Shown: in pieces, positions 21,395 through 33,300 of the stretch
How positions within the stretch are numbered: position 1 is the stretch's first letter
Layout: every line of letters begins with the position of its first letter
Source: Takakia lepidozioides
Lineage: Eukaryota; Streptophyta; Takakiopsida; Takakiales; Takakiaceae
NCBI GenBank assembly: GCA_030704615.1
Contig: CM060731.1
Coordinates: 67,314,756 to 67,374,755, forward strand
Reading direction: 5' to 3'
DNA: 60,000 nucleotides
Notes under the pieces: generated by a model
The model's database searches: none
Told to the model about the DNA's origin: nothing
Seen by the model: the letters and a program-made list of their open reading frames with translations, nothing else
Program-made: the position numbers and the translations under genes

Positions 21395-22160
21395 CCAAGG
21401 ACCTTTCAGGACCACACGAATGCTCCAGATGTGAATGTCGTCAACGCCATTCAAAACATTCCATTCAATGATACTGTAAATACACCCTAATCCAGGTGAA
21501 TGCAAACTATCGTTTTGGAATGACACAGACATAGAAGTGAATGTCGTCAACGACATTCACTAATCAAGCCTAATTATTCCTCAAATGAAGCAAAATCACA
21601 GGATGGAAATCATAAACTCGAGTAAGGAACCCTCCAGGAAAACTCAATGCACATTCATAACGAACATATCACTGAGGACCTCACAACAACACTGTATGTG
21701 AATGGCGTCAACGCCATTCACAAAAATACCAACAAGGAACCAATTACTTAGCTCCCAATCCATGTAAATTCAAATTGTCGCTGTTGAATAATACAGACAC
21801 AGAAGTGAATGTCGTCAACGACATTCACTTTGGATTTCTCATAACAGAGCTTATCAAGCCTCCAGATTCCTCGCAAGAGGCAAAAACAATGCAGAACAAC
21901 TGAATGTCTGCATTGACATTCAGCAATATGAAGTGAGGAACCCTCACTGTAACCTCTATGTACATTACAAAAATTTACATAACTCTGAGGACCTCTCAAC
22001 AACTCCGGATGTGAATGTCGTCAACGCCATTCAAGGACATTATCAATTCTAATCAGGGACACTATAATTACACCCTTAGATCCTAACCAGGTGAATTCAT
22101 ATACTCGCTTAAGAATGACTCAGACAAAGAAGTGAATGTCGTCAACGACATTCAATCCGG
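21395..22160. repeat. Tandem ~300-bp repeats carrying paired 24-bp palindromes
   Basis: Intron 5 of the methyltransferase gene (21291-22234) holds about three diverged tandem units. Each carries two palindromes. One set is at 21431, 21698 and 22011; the other is at 21537, 21805 and 22132. A seventh, variant copy is at 21900. The best copies (21537-21560, 21805-21828) are perfect: arm GTGAATGTCGT, spacer CA, arm ACGACATTCAC. The copy at 21698-21721 has compensating changes (GTGAATGGCGT, CA, ACGCCATTCAC). Confidence 0.9.
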
Positions 22161-23881
22161 ATCTATGATTGCAATCCTTATGAAGCCACATTTTTTCCCA
22201 AAAAAACAGTAGAGTTTCAAGTATGACATTGCACCTGTACACAACTCGCATCATGGCCCACTCTCCTCCAACCTGACTGTCAAAGTCGTTGGACCATAAA
22301 ATGTTACCATCTTTGGAGAACTCCCGGAAAAAACAGTATCTCCAGGTGAGACCTCTCCACTTCCTTATGTATGCCTCCAATGACATTTGGGGAGGGGAAA
22401 CAATCGAAATGTTCAGGTCCTTCAAAGTCTGATCCAGCACAATGACGGCGCGCTTTTCGAGCTGCAAATAGTATATTTGTCAGAATTGCAAATAAGATAC
22501 TCATCACATACTTGAAGAGAAGAAAACGGCATGTTTGAATACACACCTGACTCCAAAATGTAGCCTTGTGGAGCCAGTTATCAAACACCAAATCACTGAT
22601 TCCTTCCACCTTTGTGCCAGGCTGTATGGTGCTCTTTGGAAACTGATTCAAGTCCTTTACTGTTTGATCTGAGTTCCATATCTCCAGCCACCTTATTTTT
22701 GTTTGTGGGTCGACCATCGATATGGCCAGCCGGTGCAATTTCTCCTGCTGCATCTCCGGATACACATGCTTGTCATAGTGTGTTTTGATCTGCTGAAGGA
22801 ACTCAGGACCAAGTCCAGGATCTAATATTCTAAGCTGCTTTCCGAAGGCGGACATCAATTTGGTTCTTCGCATTTCAAACTCCTTCTTTATTGCAGCTTC
22901 CACACCCTTTGATGTCCTTAGTTCCTCTAGTGTAGTGCGGTAATATTCGGATTTTCCCTTCTCAGCTGCCTCTGCCAGTTCTTGCTGCATTGATTCAAGT
23001 AGTGATTAGCTCCGAAGGGACTACAAACATGTATTTGAAAAGTAAACAGAGTACAGACTCGGGCTTACCGCATACATGTACTCCAGAAACGCCTCTCGTG
23101 TCAAAGAATACCAAGTGCCTGCAGCTCTTCCTGTTTCGCACTTCTTGATGATATTGGGTGGTAGTACTGTCTGAAAATCATCCAGCTTCATCAGACCAAT
23201 CCTCTGAATTCGGAATAGTGTGTGAACCAAGCTTGTTGTCACATGCGATTTCTCTGTCGATCTGCAAAAACATTGGAAACATTGCATTCCTTAACACTGT
23301 TTTTTGAGGATTAATAAGACACTACAGAGGGAATGAAATCTCCTGGATGACTTACTTGTTCACGTCGTGCATAGCTGTAAGAAGCCTAGCGATGTCGTTT
23401 CCAGGATCCAAAACCATTGCCTCCACAACAACATGTTTGTCTTTGTCTTTCGCATGGTGTTTCTAAATGTATCCCATCCATGCCAGCAATCGGTGGTTGC
23501 CGTCCCAGACGTAAAACATGTGGTTGCAGAAATGCTGGGTGTTCTTTCCCATCATGAGGCCCAGCTCAAACTCCTCATTGGCATCTTTCCAGCACTCATC
23601 CCAATTATCACTGATCTCTGGAGACACTAATGTGCTTTTCCCATTTATATCCGTCAGTGACACATAAAAAACTTGTGCACCAAGTCTATATTCTGGAATG
23701 ACATGAGTTCTTTCACCTTGTCAAGGTAGTGCACTTCAGATTCATCTGCTTCATCTGTATTCTCTGAGCTTTTTGCGGACTCGTCCCCATCTCCAGATCT
23801 TTTCCCCTTTGATCCTGTAGGCTTCGACCTCACAGTTTTCTGCACGATGCCATTCAGTTCTGACTGAGTAATTTGCAAATA

Positions 23882-24425
23882 GTGAATGGCGGTAACAACC
23901 ATCACTCTGTCTCAAAGAAACTCACTATGAATGGTGTGAAACAATTCAGCACAATCTACACAAGCAAAGCTGATACTGCCGTATTCAAAACAAAAGCGAG
24001 AGCGATAACGAACGGCGTTAACGATAATCACAAAAGATAACGACCTGCCGGATCGGTGTTGTGTAATGATGTGCAAGTGATTGGCGGCAACGACATTCAG
24101 TATAGTTTAGGGCGGACAGTAAGTGCAGATTATTCAGATTGACTCCACTGTGATTACCGTCGCCAGCATGGGAAGATGAATGACTGCTTGAAAGGCAATC
24201 AGACAGACTGTATGGTCTGAACAACGATGATTGACGGTATGCCGACCCTCACTCTCTCTTCAAACACATAGGTACATAAATCTCATGAGGAGAATCGAAT
24301 GGCGTTAACGACGCTCGCAATTCAGTAGTTCCTGCTAAAGAAGGGAAGAGGAAGGACTCATTGAAAGACAATCAGACAGACTGTATGATCTGAACAACAG
24401 TGAATGACTGTACCGATAGTCACCT
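23882..24425. repeat. Diverged palindrome copies and duplicated block in intron 1 of the methyltransferase gene
   Basis: Looser versions of the same 24-bp element occur at about 23882, 24008, 24077 (GTGATTGGCGGCAACGACAT then TCAG) and 24295. In addition 24186-24240 and 24362-24420 share CAATCAGACAGACTGTATG and following sequence, about 176 bp apart, so this intron too has a tandem duplication history. Confidence 0.65.
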
Positions 24426-25721
24426 ACTCATTGTGCGGTAAACCCTTAGCAGAGGAGTAGAAAGCAAATCACCTTTGTGATGGTCGGTTGCGACAATCCC
24501 TGTCTGGGACATTCCATTCAATCTCTACGTATATCTTCAACAATGAAATGTAAGTTAGATCAAACTTATTGGCGCCTTCTTAGGTTTTTGAAATTGGATC
24601 CCCTTCTGCAACTTTCCTCTTCCCTCTCACATCTGCTGCAATTTCTGTCTGCTCTAGGGTTTCTGGACCTTCTCCCGGTTCGGCGTTCCGCGTGCTTCCA
24701 CCTCCTTCAGTGTCCCTGCGAATCATCTCTGCCTCCACAGGCTGGCGCACTCTTATCGCTGACTGTGTCACAGCCGCTGCCTCAGTCTCCGTCTACTCTT
24801 CTGAATCGGTCTCCGTGTTCACCTGCTGCCTTGGCCCTGTGTTCTCCAACAAACGACGCCTCGTCATTTGCTCTCTTGCTCTGCGTCTCTCTCTAAGGGA
24901 AGTAAAATAAAGAGACTTTCTTCTCTTTCGTATTGTAGAAGGAACCCTCTCCAGCTTGACTACCACTCTCTCTCTAAACGCGAAAAGTAGAAAAACGCAG
25001 TGACTCCCGATTTCTTGCGGGATTGTCTGCGTTCTTGCGTGTCTCTAGAAGCATCGGATTCCCTCTCGCGTGACCGTTACACATAGTCGTTCCCTTATTA
25101 GTGCACATGCCAGCAATTGGTGTACAGCTGTTCGTATTCAGTTATGGATGTCTGACGTGTGTCGCCCAAAATAAACGACGCGTTCTTTATTAGAACGGTT
25201 TCAATATTTAAAAATAACAGTGAATCCCAGAAATCTTGGCGCACAGTCTTACACAAATAAATGTAAATGAACGAGAGTTTGATGACAAATCTTGGAATAT
25301 CATACACGGTCATCCTTGTTAGCCAAACCCCACATTCGTTTCACATTTGGAACTTTCCAGATGCGCATGATCATTGGTAGTAGTATAAAGATACATTTAC
25401 TTAATCTGCAATCCCATCCTCAGATCCTGTGGCATGCTTCCAGGAAGTCGGCTTTGTTATTGGGTTTATTGATGAGGTTCTGGTTAACGGTTTAACAGTT
25501 GCCGACACTGCTCCTAGGGATACTCTGACCACTGGCCCACAAGAAAAGTAATTAAAATGGACGGCTGCATATCTAGAAGAATAACATAATATGCACAGTC
25601 GTTGTCTGAGCTTCCTCCGCCATATTCTCTGCTCATTCTTTAACTGTGTTCTGGAGACATTAGTAAACTGATTTACACTAGATCTGCGATAGCCAGGTAC
25701 AAACGTACGCGAGGAAGGAAG

Positions 25722-28700
25722 ATGACTTCCTCTGAAGCGGAGTTCTTCTCTGACGACAAACCAGTGCCGTTCTCCCAGGAAGTCCTTGACAATGGATTTG
25801 CAATTGTTCTGGAACATGTCTTGGCTACCCGTTTTCAGCTGCAGAATGGCTCCATCTTTTTGGAGAAACAGGTGTACGATCTTAAAGGGAAGTTGTTGAA
25901 ATACTCTTTCCAAAACCGTGATGAGACGGCTCATATCAGCCAGTGGAGAGTGCGTCCTGGTCGATACAGAGTACTTGGAGAGCCTCGGCGAAAGTCCCTT
26001 GGGTCATATGTGACGCCCCGGACTGCTGCTTCGGTCGTTGAAGACAAGAGGGAGGTGGTGGTGAAAAAAGAACAAACGTCCTCCACTCCAATCGTTGAGC
26101 TTTCGGATTCTTCCGATGATGACATAAGTGAAATTCCAAATCCAGTCCTTCCTACTGTGGTTGGAGAAGCTGATGAAGAAGAGATTTGTAGTGTCATTCC
26201 AAAATTGCGGGCGATGGAGGAATGGCTGGATTCAAAAGTGAGTTGCGGGGAATTGATTGGGAATCTTTGAAGCTGGTGCCTGTGAAGTTTTTGCCGGAGA
26301 CTTTTGATGGCGATATCCTATTCGAGCTGCCTCCTCCTCCGCGAGTTGGAGGTGTAACAATCATGATGCATGGAATGGACAAGAAACACGACGGGCACCG
26401 TGGTGCAGAACAAAAACATCCAATATTCAGAATGATGACAAGCTTGTTTTCAGGAGGACAGTTTGCAATGGACACCTTAGGTGTGATAATTTGAATTGCA
26501 GACACTTTCTTCAGTCTGGGGTTCATAATCAAAGCGAATGGGAGGGTCTGGCGGAAATCCATTTCAGCCTGGGACTGTCCCTCTACCGACAAACACTTTC
26601 GTCTGCAAATTCTGCAAACTTGTGCCATCCTGCTTGGCGCTCTGCGGAGCAAGAGTGTACTATGTTGTCCACCGTTTGAAAACAATGACAAGAGCTTGTG
26701 TGCATTTCGGATTCCATAACCATCCTGTCTCGAAGGGGGATTACAGGGAGAGTGTTGAGACAGTATCGAGGTTGATTAAACAGGAGTTCGGGAGAAACCC
26801 ATCCGCAACAACATCTGCAATTGCTCTTGGCGCAAGCAAGTCCTTCTTGGAAAGCCATATTTTGAGTGAAGGGGATTCTGTGGGGACTAAACTTGACGGT
26901 GCAGCATTGGACCTGGTCATGGATCATTTCTCCACTTTAAGTTCACCGAACATTCGGCATCAGATCAATGCATTGAGAATGGGCTCTGGGATCAGAGGCT
27001 ACATAGACAATATTTTGGAATTGAAACGAGTGAGCAAGTACGATTACATCCAGGACAATGTATTCCCAGGTCAAGGTGCCATCAAAGTTTTTCTTTTCAA
27101 AATGTCGACTGTTGGGGAGGGCAGTGGGGTTAGCCTCGTGAAGCGGATGCAGAAGACTGGGGACTTGCAGAACTGTTTTCTTATGTTTGATCATGTGAAA
27201 CGAGTGAAGGATTGGACAACAATGGCTTGTCATGTCTACGATCCAGTATACCAACGAGTTATGACAATTGCAGTTTGTGACATGCAATCCGAGGATACGG
27301 AATCCCAGAAGCTCATGTGGAATTCCCTGATACGTGTCATGGGCTGCCATGGGCTGCCATCTCCCAAATTTGCAGGTTTCATGGCGGATAGTGCTCAAGC
27401 AAATTTCAATGCTGTTCGTATTGTCTTCGGATCGGGCGACCCAAAAGTGCCAATGCGAGGAAGAGAGCGTACATGTCTATTCCATTGGACACAATCTCTG
27501 GAAAAACATACAAAGTCGGACATCAAACCAGAGATGCAGACTCAACACCGTAAATTGTGCAAAGAGTACAAAGATGCTAGAACAATGAAGGAGGCGGACA
27601 CTTTGTTCCAGACAATTCGTGCCTGGTGGTTCTCTTCTGGAGCTGCATCACTTGAGAGTATGAGAGCATTGGAAGATTGGCTGGCGTTTTGGCACTTCCG
27701 GTATAGACAGTGGGGAGCAGCCATGCCATTGGTACGAGGCTTATATTTATTGCTTTTTCATACATTTGCTTTCCATTTTATTGTGTCCTCGCTTTCTTTA
27801 TGTTGTTTTCTGTTCACTGTTTTGAAGTGTGGTTCTGCACTTTGCAGAACATGTCCATTGAGGAAATGGCGGACATGCCATTTTGCAATTTGGCAAAAAC
27901 TGTGCACAACGCATGGTTGCAGTAGTCTGGGAAACGAGGTCGGGATTTATATGTGGCAACAACAGATGATTTGATACGTGCCTTGCAACAACAAACCGAT
28001 ACCGTGATTTCTTACGAGGTGGGGTTGGTGGCAAGGGTCCGGACAAATGGGAGTTGATGTTGCGTGCTGCAAACAGATCTGGGGATCCAATCAAGATAGC
28101 ACGGGCGGTGAGCATGTATGCCCAGGGAACGCCACTTGCGCGTTTGCATCTTCTGCTGCTCAATGTGATAACGTACCAGAAAACAAGCAAGGGGAGGAGA
28201 GATTTGGCTCCTGTAAGAGGAAATTGAACACTCCACCTGGTTCGGATTCAGATTCCCACAGGGCAGACCGTGATAACTTCTCGAAGCCTCGTGTTCCCTG
28301 CATGACAGCTCCATGTCCGGAACCTCCATTGTGGGGAACCTCCAACACGACGGCAAGCTCCAGCATCAAACAGTGCCACTGAAATGGTGCAGGAGAGAAA
28401 CAACCCCCTTGATGTACTTGAGTCCGCATGCCCCGACCACGTTTGGCACATAGAACGCACAAGTGTAGGGTCTCGTGTGAAATGTACAGCGATCAGGGCA
28501 ACTAATTTCGAGAAGTGCACTTCATCTATATCCAGAGGTGGTGCCCGAACTCCTGCTCCGACTTTCACGGGCTTGATGCGTCCATACGGTCAACCAGAAG
28601 CCAAGAACCACAAGTTCTGGTTCTGCGCAGATGATTGTGTCAGATGTGTACATGGAACTGTGCGTCCTTCCGTAGTGATGAAGCCATCTCCTCCAACCGT

Positions 28701-29257
28701 TTGGCCCGTGAAGGTGGGAACACATCTCAGCTTTCAGGAGATTGAAATGCTGGAGGAGGCAGGTTTTTCCCTTGCGAGACAACCCCAACTCCATGCATGT
28801 GCTACTACTTCTGCGTCCTCCCGGGTCCCCCCGGCAAATCCTGACTTGTGGCCAACCAAACGAGATGGAAAGCTCGTTCGGCGTTTCCCTCCAACCGCTG
28901 AACATTTTGGCAAAATGGAGTCCGCAAGAATGCTCCAAGCTCGTGTTGGAAGCACCACGGAAGTACCCGATCCAAGATATGGTCGGGTATTCACAATCAT
29001 CACTTCCACATCTGCTGTTCATGACAGGACCTATGACATCACGGTTTCCAATTTCCCCAATTGCACGTCCTGATTTTGTGAATATGCTATCAACCAGTTT
29101 GGGCAAGAGAGGTAAATTCATACCCTGCAAACATTTGTATTTCATATTTTTGAAGAGGATGGTTTGCGATCCCAAACGTGACAACTTCATTCACCAGGCC
29201 ATTATGAGTTTCAACGAGGTCGATACTCTTTTGCAGCGGGATACAACACATGGGTAG
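25722..29257 (+). pseudogene. MULE-like transposase (decayed)
   Basis: The frame opens at ATG 25722. An intron lies at 27733-27847 (GTACGAGG ... TTTGCAG). Conserved pieces in order are: a Cys/His module (FVCKFC, then CVHFGFHNHP) like GCM/WRKY fingers of Mutator-type transposases; an RNase H-like core with FDHVKRVKDW, GFMADSAQANFNAV and RTCLFHWTQSLEKH; a Cys-rich segment (VGSRVKC, NFEKC, FWFCADD); and a SWIM-like finger (NCT ... PCKHLYFIF). Lesions include frameshifts near 26237 (one A lost from a run), 26400, 26550, 27990 and 29070, and a TAG at 27923-27925. The SWIM finger and 9-bp target duplication support the Mutator superfamily. The acidic residue completing the catalytic triad was not assigned with certainty. 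Confidence 0.8.
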
Positions 29258-29689
29258 CATCAACTATGCAATGTGGTATGTGGACGACCATGATTTGAAA
29301 TGTGTAATTCACATCAATTCGTCGGCGGTGCAATGATATGGCCTCCAACTATACGGAGTGAGCTCTGAGTGACAACTTTTAGGTAGTGCACATTTGTCAT
29401 TGCACCGTTTGAAGTCTACATGTCTTGCTGTCGCTATGCACTACAATCATCTTTTGAAGATGATCCTAACTCTCATTGTTATTTGAGGAGGGAGGAAGGT
29501 CTTCCCGTGGCAGCCTTTATGGCGCACACTTTGTGAGGATATTTTTTCGTCCTTGTAATTGTAAAAGTGAAACAAGCATTTGTAATTGCACAATGTTGGA
29601 TGCTGCAATTGTAGGCCTCAACGCTCGTCTTGATTCTATTTAGGCAAGATTCCCTGCATTAATTCCACGGTCATAGGACCATCCACGGT

Positions 29690-29868
29690 TATAGGCGGCG
29701 CATGTTAATGCTGACGTGGCAGATGACGGACAGTGCCACGTCATCATTTACCGCCACATCAGCATGCTGACATGACGCTCACGCCACGTCAGCGTGTGTG
29801 CAGGCTCACGCCACGTCAGCTGGCGTGAGCGTACGCTCACGCGCAACGCTCACGCCATTGCGTCGTTG
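29690..29868. repeat. Right end and subterminal CCACGTCA cluster
   Basis: GCCACGTCA or its complement occurs at least four times, together with GCTCACGCCACGTCAGC twice. The tip has a GGCGTGAGCGTACGCTCACG fold-back. It mirrors the left end. Confidence 0.75.
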
Positions 29869-29877
29869 CATTCACTA
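29869..29877. repeat. Right target-site duplication of the large DNA transposon
   Basis: CATTCACTA, identical to 18368-18376, directly abuts the right transposon end. Confidence 0.7.
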
Positions 29878-30301
29878 TATGAACTTTCAAGCATCCATCG
29901 TGGGATTGGATCTTGGTGGACAATATTCATGTAAGTTCATCAAGGGCTCCATCCAAAGCCACACTACGAGAAACAAACAAACATGTCCAAATTTAAGATG
30001 CTGAACAAACTTGTGCACAGGGCTGCCCCTCTCATCAAGCTCATTAAAATTCGTATTCAACTTCCATCTTCAAGCTTGGAGAAGCTCCACCACCCAAACC
30101 CAGAATTAGGAGAGCACTCTGATTTCCATCCACTGTCACCAGAATCAGTCAAAAATCACCCCTTCAATCAAGTGCAATTGTGGGCTGACTTCCTACCTAT
30201 GCCGGGTAGACCCCACTATCAGGAAATGGTGGATGGTCTCAGTAGCTACACAGATCAATGAATGAAGCAAGACACTAGCATCTTTCCAAGAAAACATCCT
30301 T

Positions 30302-33300
30302 TCACCAGTAATCACCACAAGAACAAATCCCATCTTCAAAGTGGTGGAAAGTAGTTAGCGTCCCATACAACAATTGCTCGGCCAACAATATTTGAGATGA
30401 ATTTGGTGGAGGTGTGGCAGTCTCCACACACTCGAAGATTCTTGATGAGTCGTGCTGATCAGCCCAAAACCAAAGGCCAGCTTCTCACTGTGGTGGCTAA
30501 GAGAAAATTCCTTTCCTCCACATCATGCAATAAAAAGGGTGTGTCAGGCACATACCCTCCGCCTCCTTCATTTGCCCATACAATCTTCTCAGCTCAGCAT
30601 GGATTTCCTTAATTCTGGGATGCAACTTATCATCTGGCTCCTTTCTAACCCCTCTGACCTTCATCATTCTTCTCACCTTTGCAGTATCATCCCACCTGCC
30701 ATGGATGTTTGATATAGCACCACATAAGTCGTGGCATCCTGTTCATCCCACTTGAGGATAGATGTTACCACACATTCAACCATCTCCACATTGCCATGGA
30801 TTCTGCAGGCACCAAGCAAGGCCTTCCACACCACAACATCTAGATTGATTGGCATTTTATTAATCAGGTCCACTGCCTCATCCAGTTGTCCCGCACGTCC
30901 AAGAAGGTCCACCATGCAGCCAAAGTGCTTTACTGTCAGATTGATACCATGATCTTCATTCAGGGAATCGAAGTAGCATCTTCCTTCATTCAGTAGGTCG
31001 GTGTGGCTGCAAGCAGAGTGAACACATATAAAGGTGATACTGTCCGGCTTCGAGCCTTTCTTTTGCATTCCTTCAAATAGTTGCAGGACCTCCCTATGAC
31101 AACCATGCTGGGTATATCCTGCGATCATCGCATTCCATGACACCACATTTCATTCAGCCATATTGTCAAATACTCCCTTTGCATCCTCATTGCACTCACA
31201 TTTCGCATACAAGTGAACCAGGGCAGTGTGCAAAATGACATTTGGTACAATTCCAGCTTTGATGATGTCACCATGAACCTCTTTGCCCTTTTCCAGGGCT
31301 GCCAGGCTTGCACACGCATTGCAAACGCACACAAATGTGATGTGGTCGGGCTTCACCCCTTCCCCCAGGCCTCCATCCCGCACCCCTGCTGTGCATATCC
31401 TACAAGCATGGCGTTCCATGACACCAAATCTCGTTCAGCCATATTGTTGAACACTCCCTCCACATCCTCAATGCTCCCACATTTGGCATACATGTCTACG
31501 AGGGTATTGTTCAGAATGACATCTAGTATAATTCCAGCTTTGGCGATGCAACCATGCACCTCTTTGCCCCTTTCAGGGCTGCCAGGCTTGCACACGCATT
31601 GCAAACACAAACAAATCTGATGTGGTTGGGCTTCCCCCTTTGCGCAAAATCTGCTCATAGGTCTCAAAAGCATTCCTACCACACCCATGCTTGGTAAATC
31701 CTGCCAACATTATATTCCACGTGATCAAGATCGTTGAGGCATTCTGTTGAATGCTTCCGCATCTTTTGCTCATAGGTCCCCAAAGCCTCCATCCCACACC
31801 CATGCTGGGCATATCCTCTGACCATCGCATTCCACGACACCACATCCCGTTCAGCCATGTTGTCAAATACTCTCTTTGCAACCTTCATGCTCCCGCATTT
31901 CGCATACATGTCAACAAGGCTATTGTTCAAAATCAGATTTGGTACAAGTCCAGCTTTCATATGTCAACATGGACCTCTTTGCCATTTTCCAGGGCTGCCA
32001 GTCTCGCACAAGCCTTGAGAATGCAAGCAAATGTGACCTGATCGACATCACCCCTTGTTGTATCAGTTGATCATATGTCTCGAAGGCATTCCTACCACAA
32101 CCATGCTTGGTATATCTTGCCACCATATTGTTGAACACTAGACAGGCCTCCCTTACACTCCCATATTTGGCATACATCTTAACAAGGGCAGTCTCCCAAT
32201 TAATGTATGACAAAATTCCAGCTTTGATAATGTCAGCATGGATATCTTTGCCCTTCTCCAGGGCCACCATGCTGGCACCAACATTGAGAACACAAATGAA
32301 TGTGGCTTGCACACGCATTACAAATGCACACAAACGTGATGTGGTCGGGCTTCCCCCCTTCCCCCATCATGGACCTCTTTGCCCTTTTCCAGGGCTGCCA
32401 GGCTTGCACAAGCATTGCAAACGCTCACAAACGTGATGTGGTTGCATTTCACCCCTTCCCCCATCATTTGCTCATGGATATGATCCAAGGCCTCCATCCC
32501 GCGCCCCTGCTGTGCATACCCTGCAAGCATGGCGTTCCATGACACCAAATCTTGTTCAGCCATATTGTTGAACACTCCCTCCGCATCCTCAATGCTCCCA
32601 CATTTGGCATACATGTCCACGAGGGTATTGTTCAGAATCACATCTGTACAATTCCAGCTTTGGCGATGCAACCATGCACCTCTTTGCCCTTTTCCACGGC
32701 TGCCAGGCTTGCACACGCACTGCAAACGCACACAAACGTGATGTGGTCGCGCTTCACCCCTTCCCCCATCATTTGCTCATAGGTCTCCAAGTCCTCCATC
32801 CCACGCCCTGCTGTGCATATCCTGCAAGCATCACGTTCCACGACAACAAATCTCGTTCAGCCATATTGTTGAACACTCCCTCTGCACCTCAATGCTCCCA
32901 CATTTGGCATACATGTCCACCGGGGCAGTGTTCAGGATCACACCTGGTGCAGTTCCAGCTTTGGCGATGCAACCATGCACCTCTTTGCCCTTTTCCAGGG
33001 CTGCCAGGCTTGCACACGCATTGCAAATGCACACAAACGTGATGTGGTCGGGCTTCACCCCTTCCCCCATCATTTGCTCATAGGTCTCCAAAGCCTCCAT
33101 CCCACGCCCCTGCTGTGCATACCCTGCAAGCATTGTGTTCCACGACACCACATCTTGTTCAGCCATTTGAAAACTCCCTTCGCATCCTTCATGCACCCAG
33201 ATTTGGCATACATGTCCACTAGGGCAGTGTTCAAGATGACATCTGTTACAAATCCAGCTTTGACGATGTCACCATGGACCTCTTTCCCCTTTTCCAGAGC

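Larger units (their letters stand above)
19076..24867 (-). pseudogene. ParB-like domain plus beta-class DNA methyltransferase gene (decayed)
   Basis: Ten exons connect with consistent phases: 24867-24473, 23906-23356, 23261-23069, 22984-22547, 22461-22235, 21290-20639, 20523-20185, 19980-19695, 19599-19410 and 19322-19076, giving about 1170 codons. Near residue 269 is VWDGNHRLLAW, then HVVVEAMVLD, the signature of ParB/sulfiredoxin-type domains. A Lys/Glu linker in exon 6 leads to a methyltransferase domain: DIVILDIPDG (motif IV position), GTLLLFQS, then EKSPAFMQ, ARVVDLSVSTGATYHAC (motif I split across exons 8 and 9) and GGRSLFGMEGD. That order is the permuted arrangement of N6-adenine/N4-cytosine enzymes. 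Motif IV lacks a clear DPPY/W. Stops at 24793, 24580, 23463 and 21097 and frameshifts near 23710, 21125 and 20905 show decay. It lies head-to-head with the transposase. Confidence 0.75.
18377..29868. mobile_element. 11.5-kb MULE-like DNA transposon carrying a transposase and a ParB-methyltransferase gene
   Basis: The boundaries rest on a 9-bp direct repeat, CATTCACTA, at 18368-18376 and 29869-29877. The inward-facing ends are also related: left CAGGGATGCCTCGGCGTGAG, right (reverse complement) CAACGACGCAATGGCGTGAG. Both begin with CA and agree at about 15 of the first 21 positions. Each end continues into a fold-back of GCGTGAGCG and CGCTCACGC and a cluster of CCACGTCA boxes. Inside, two genes diverge from an ~850-bp spacer (24868-25721): a transposase (plus) and a ParB-like/methyltransferase gene (minus). 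A 9-bp target duplication is characteristic of the Mutator superfamily. Both genes are decayed, so this copy is a fossil. Confidence 0.75.

Noticed and set aside
21431-22155. The repeated palindromes could be read as a CRISPR array.
   Set aside because: This is intronic DNA of a plant transposon gene. Spacing alternates and the intervening sequences are themselves repeats, not unique spacers.
26222-26494. A GTGAGT donor after GAT TCA AAA in the transposase frame.
   Set aside because: Coding similarity continues straight through in another frame, so a one-base loss in the A run is more likely than an intron.
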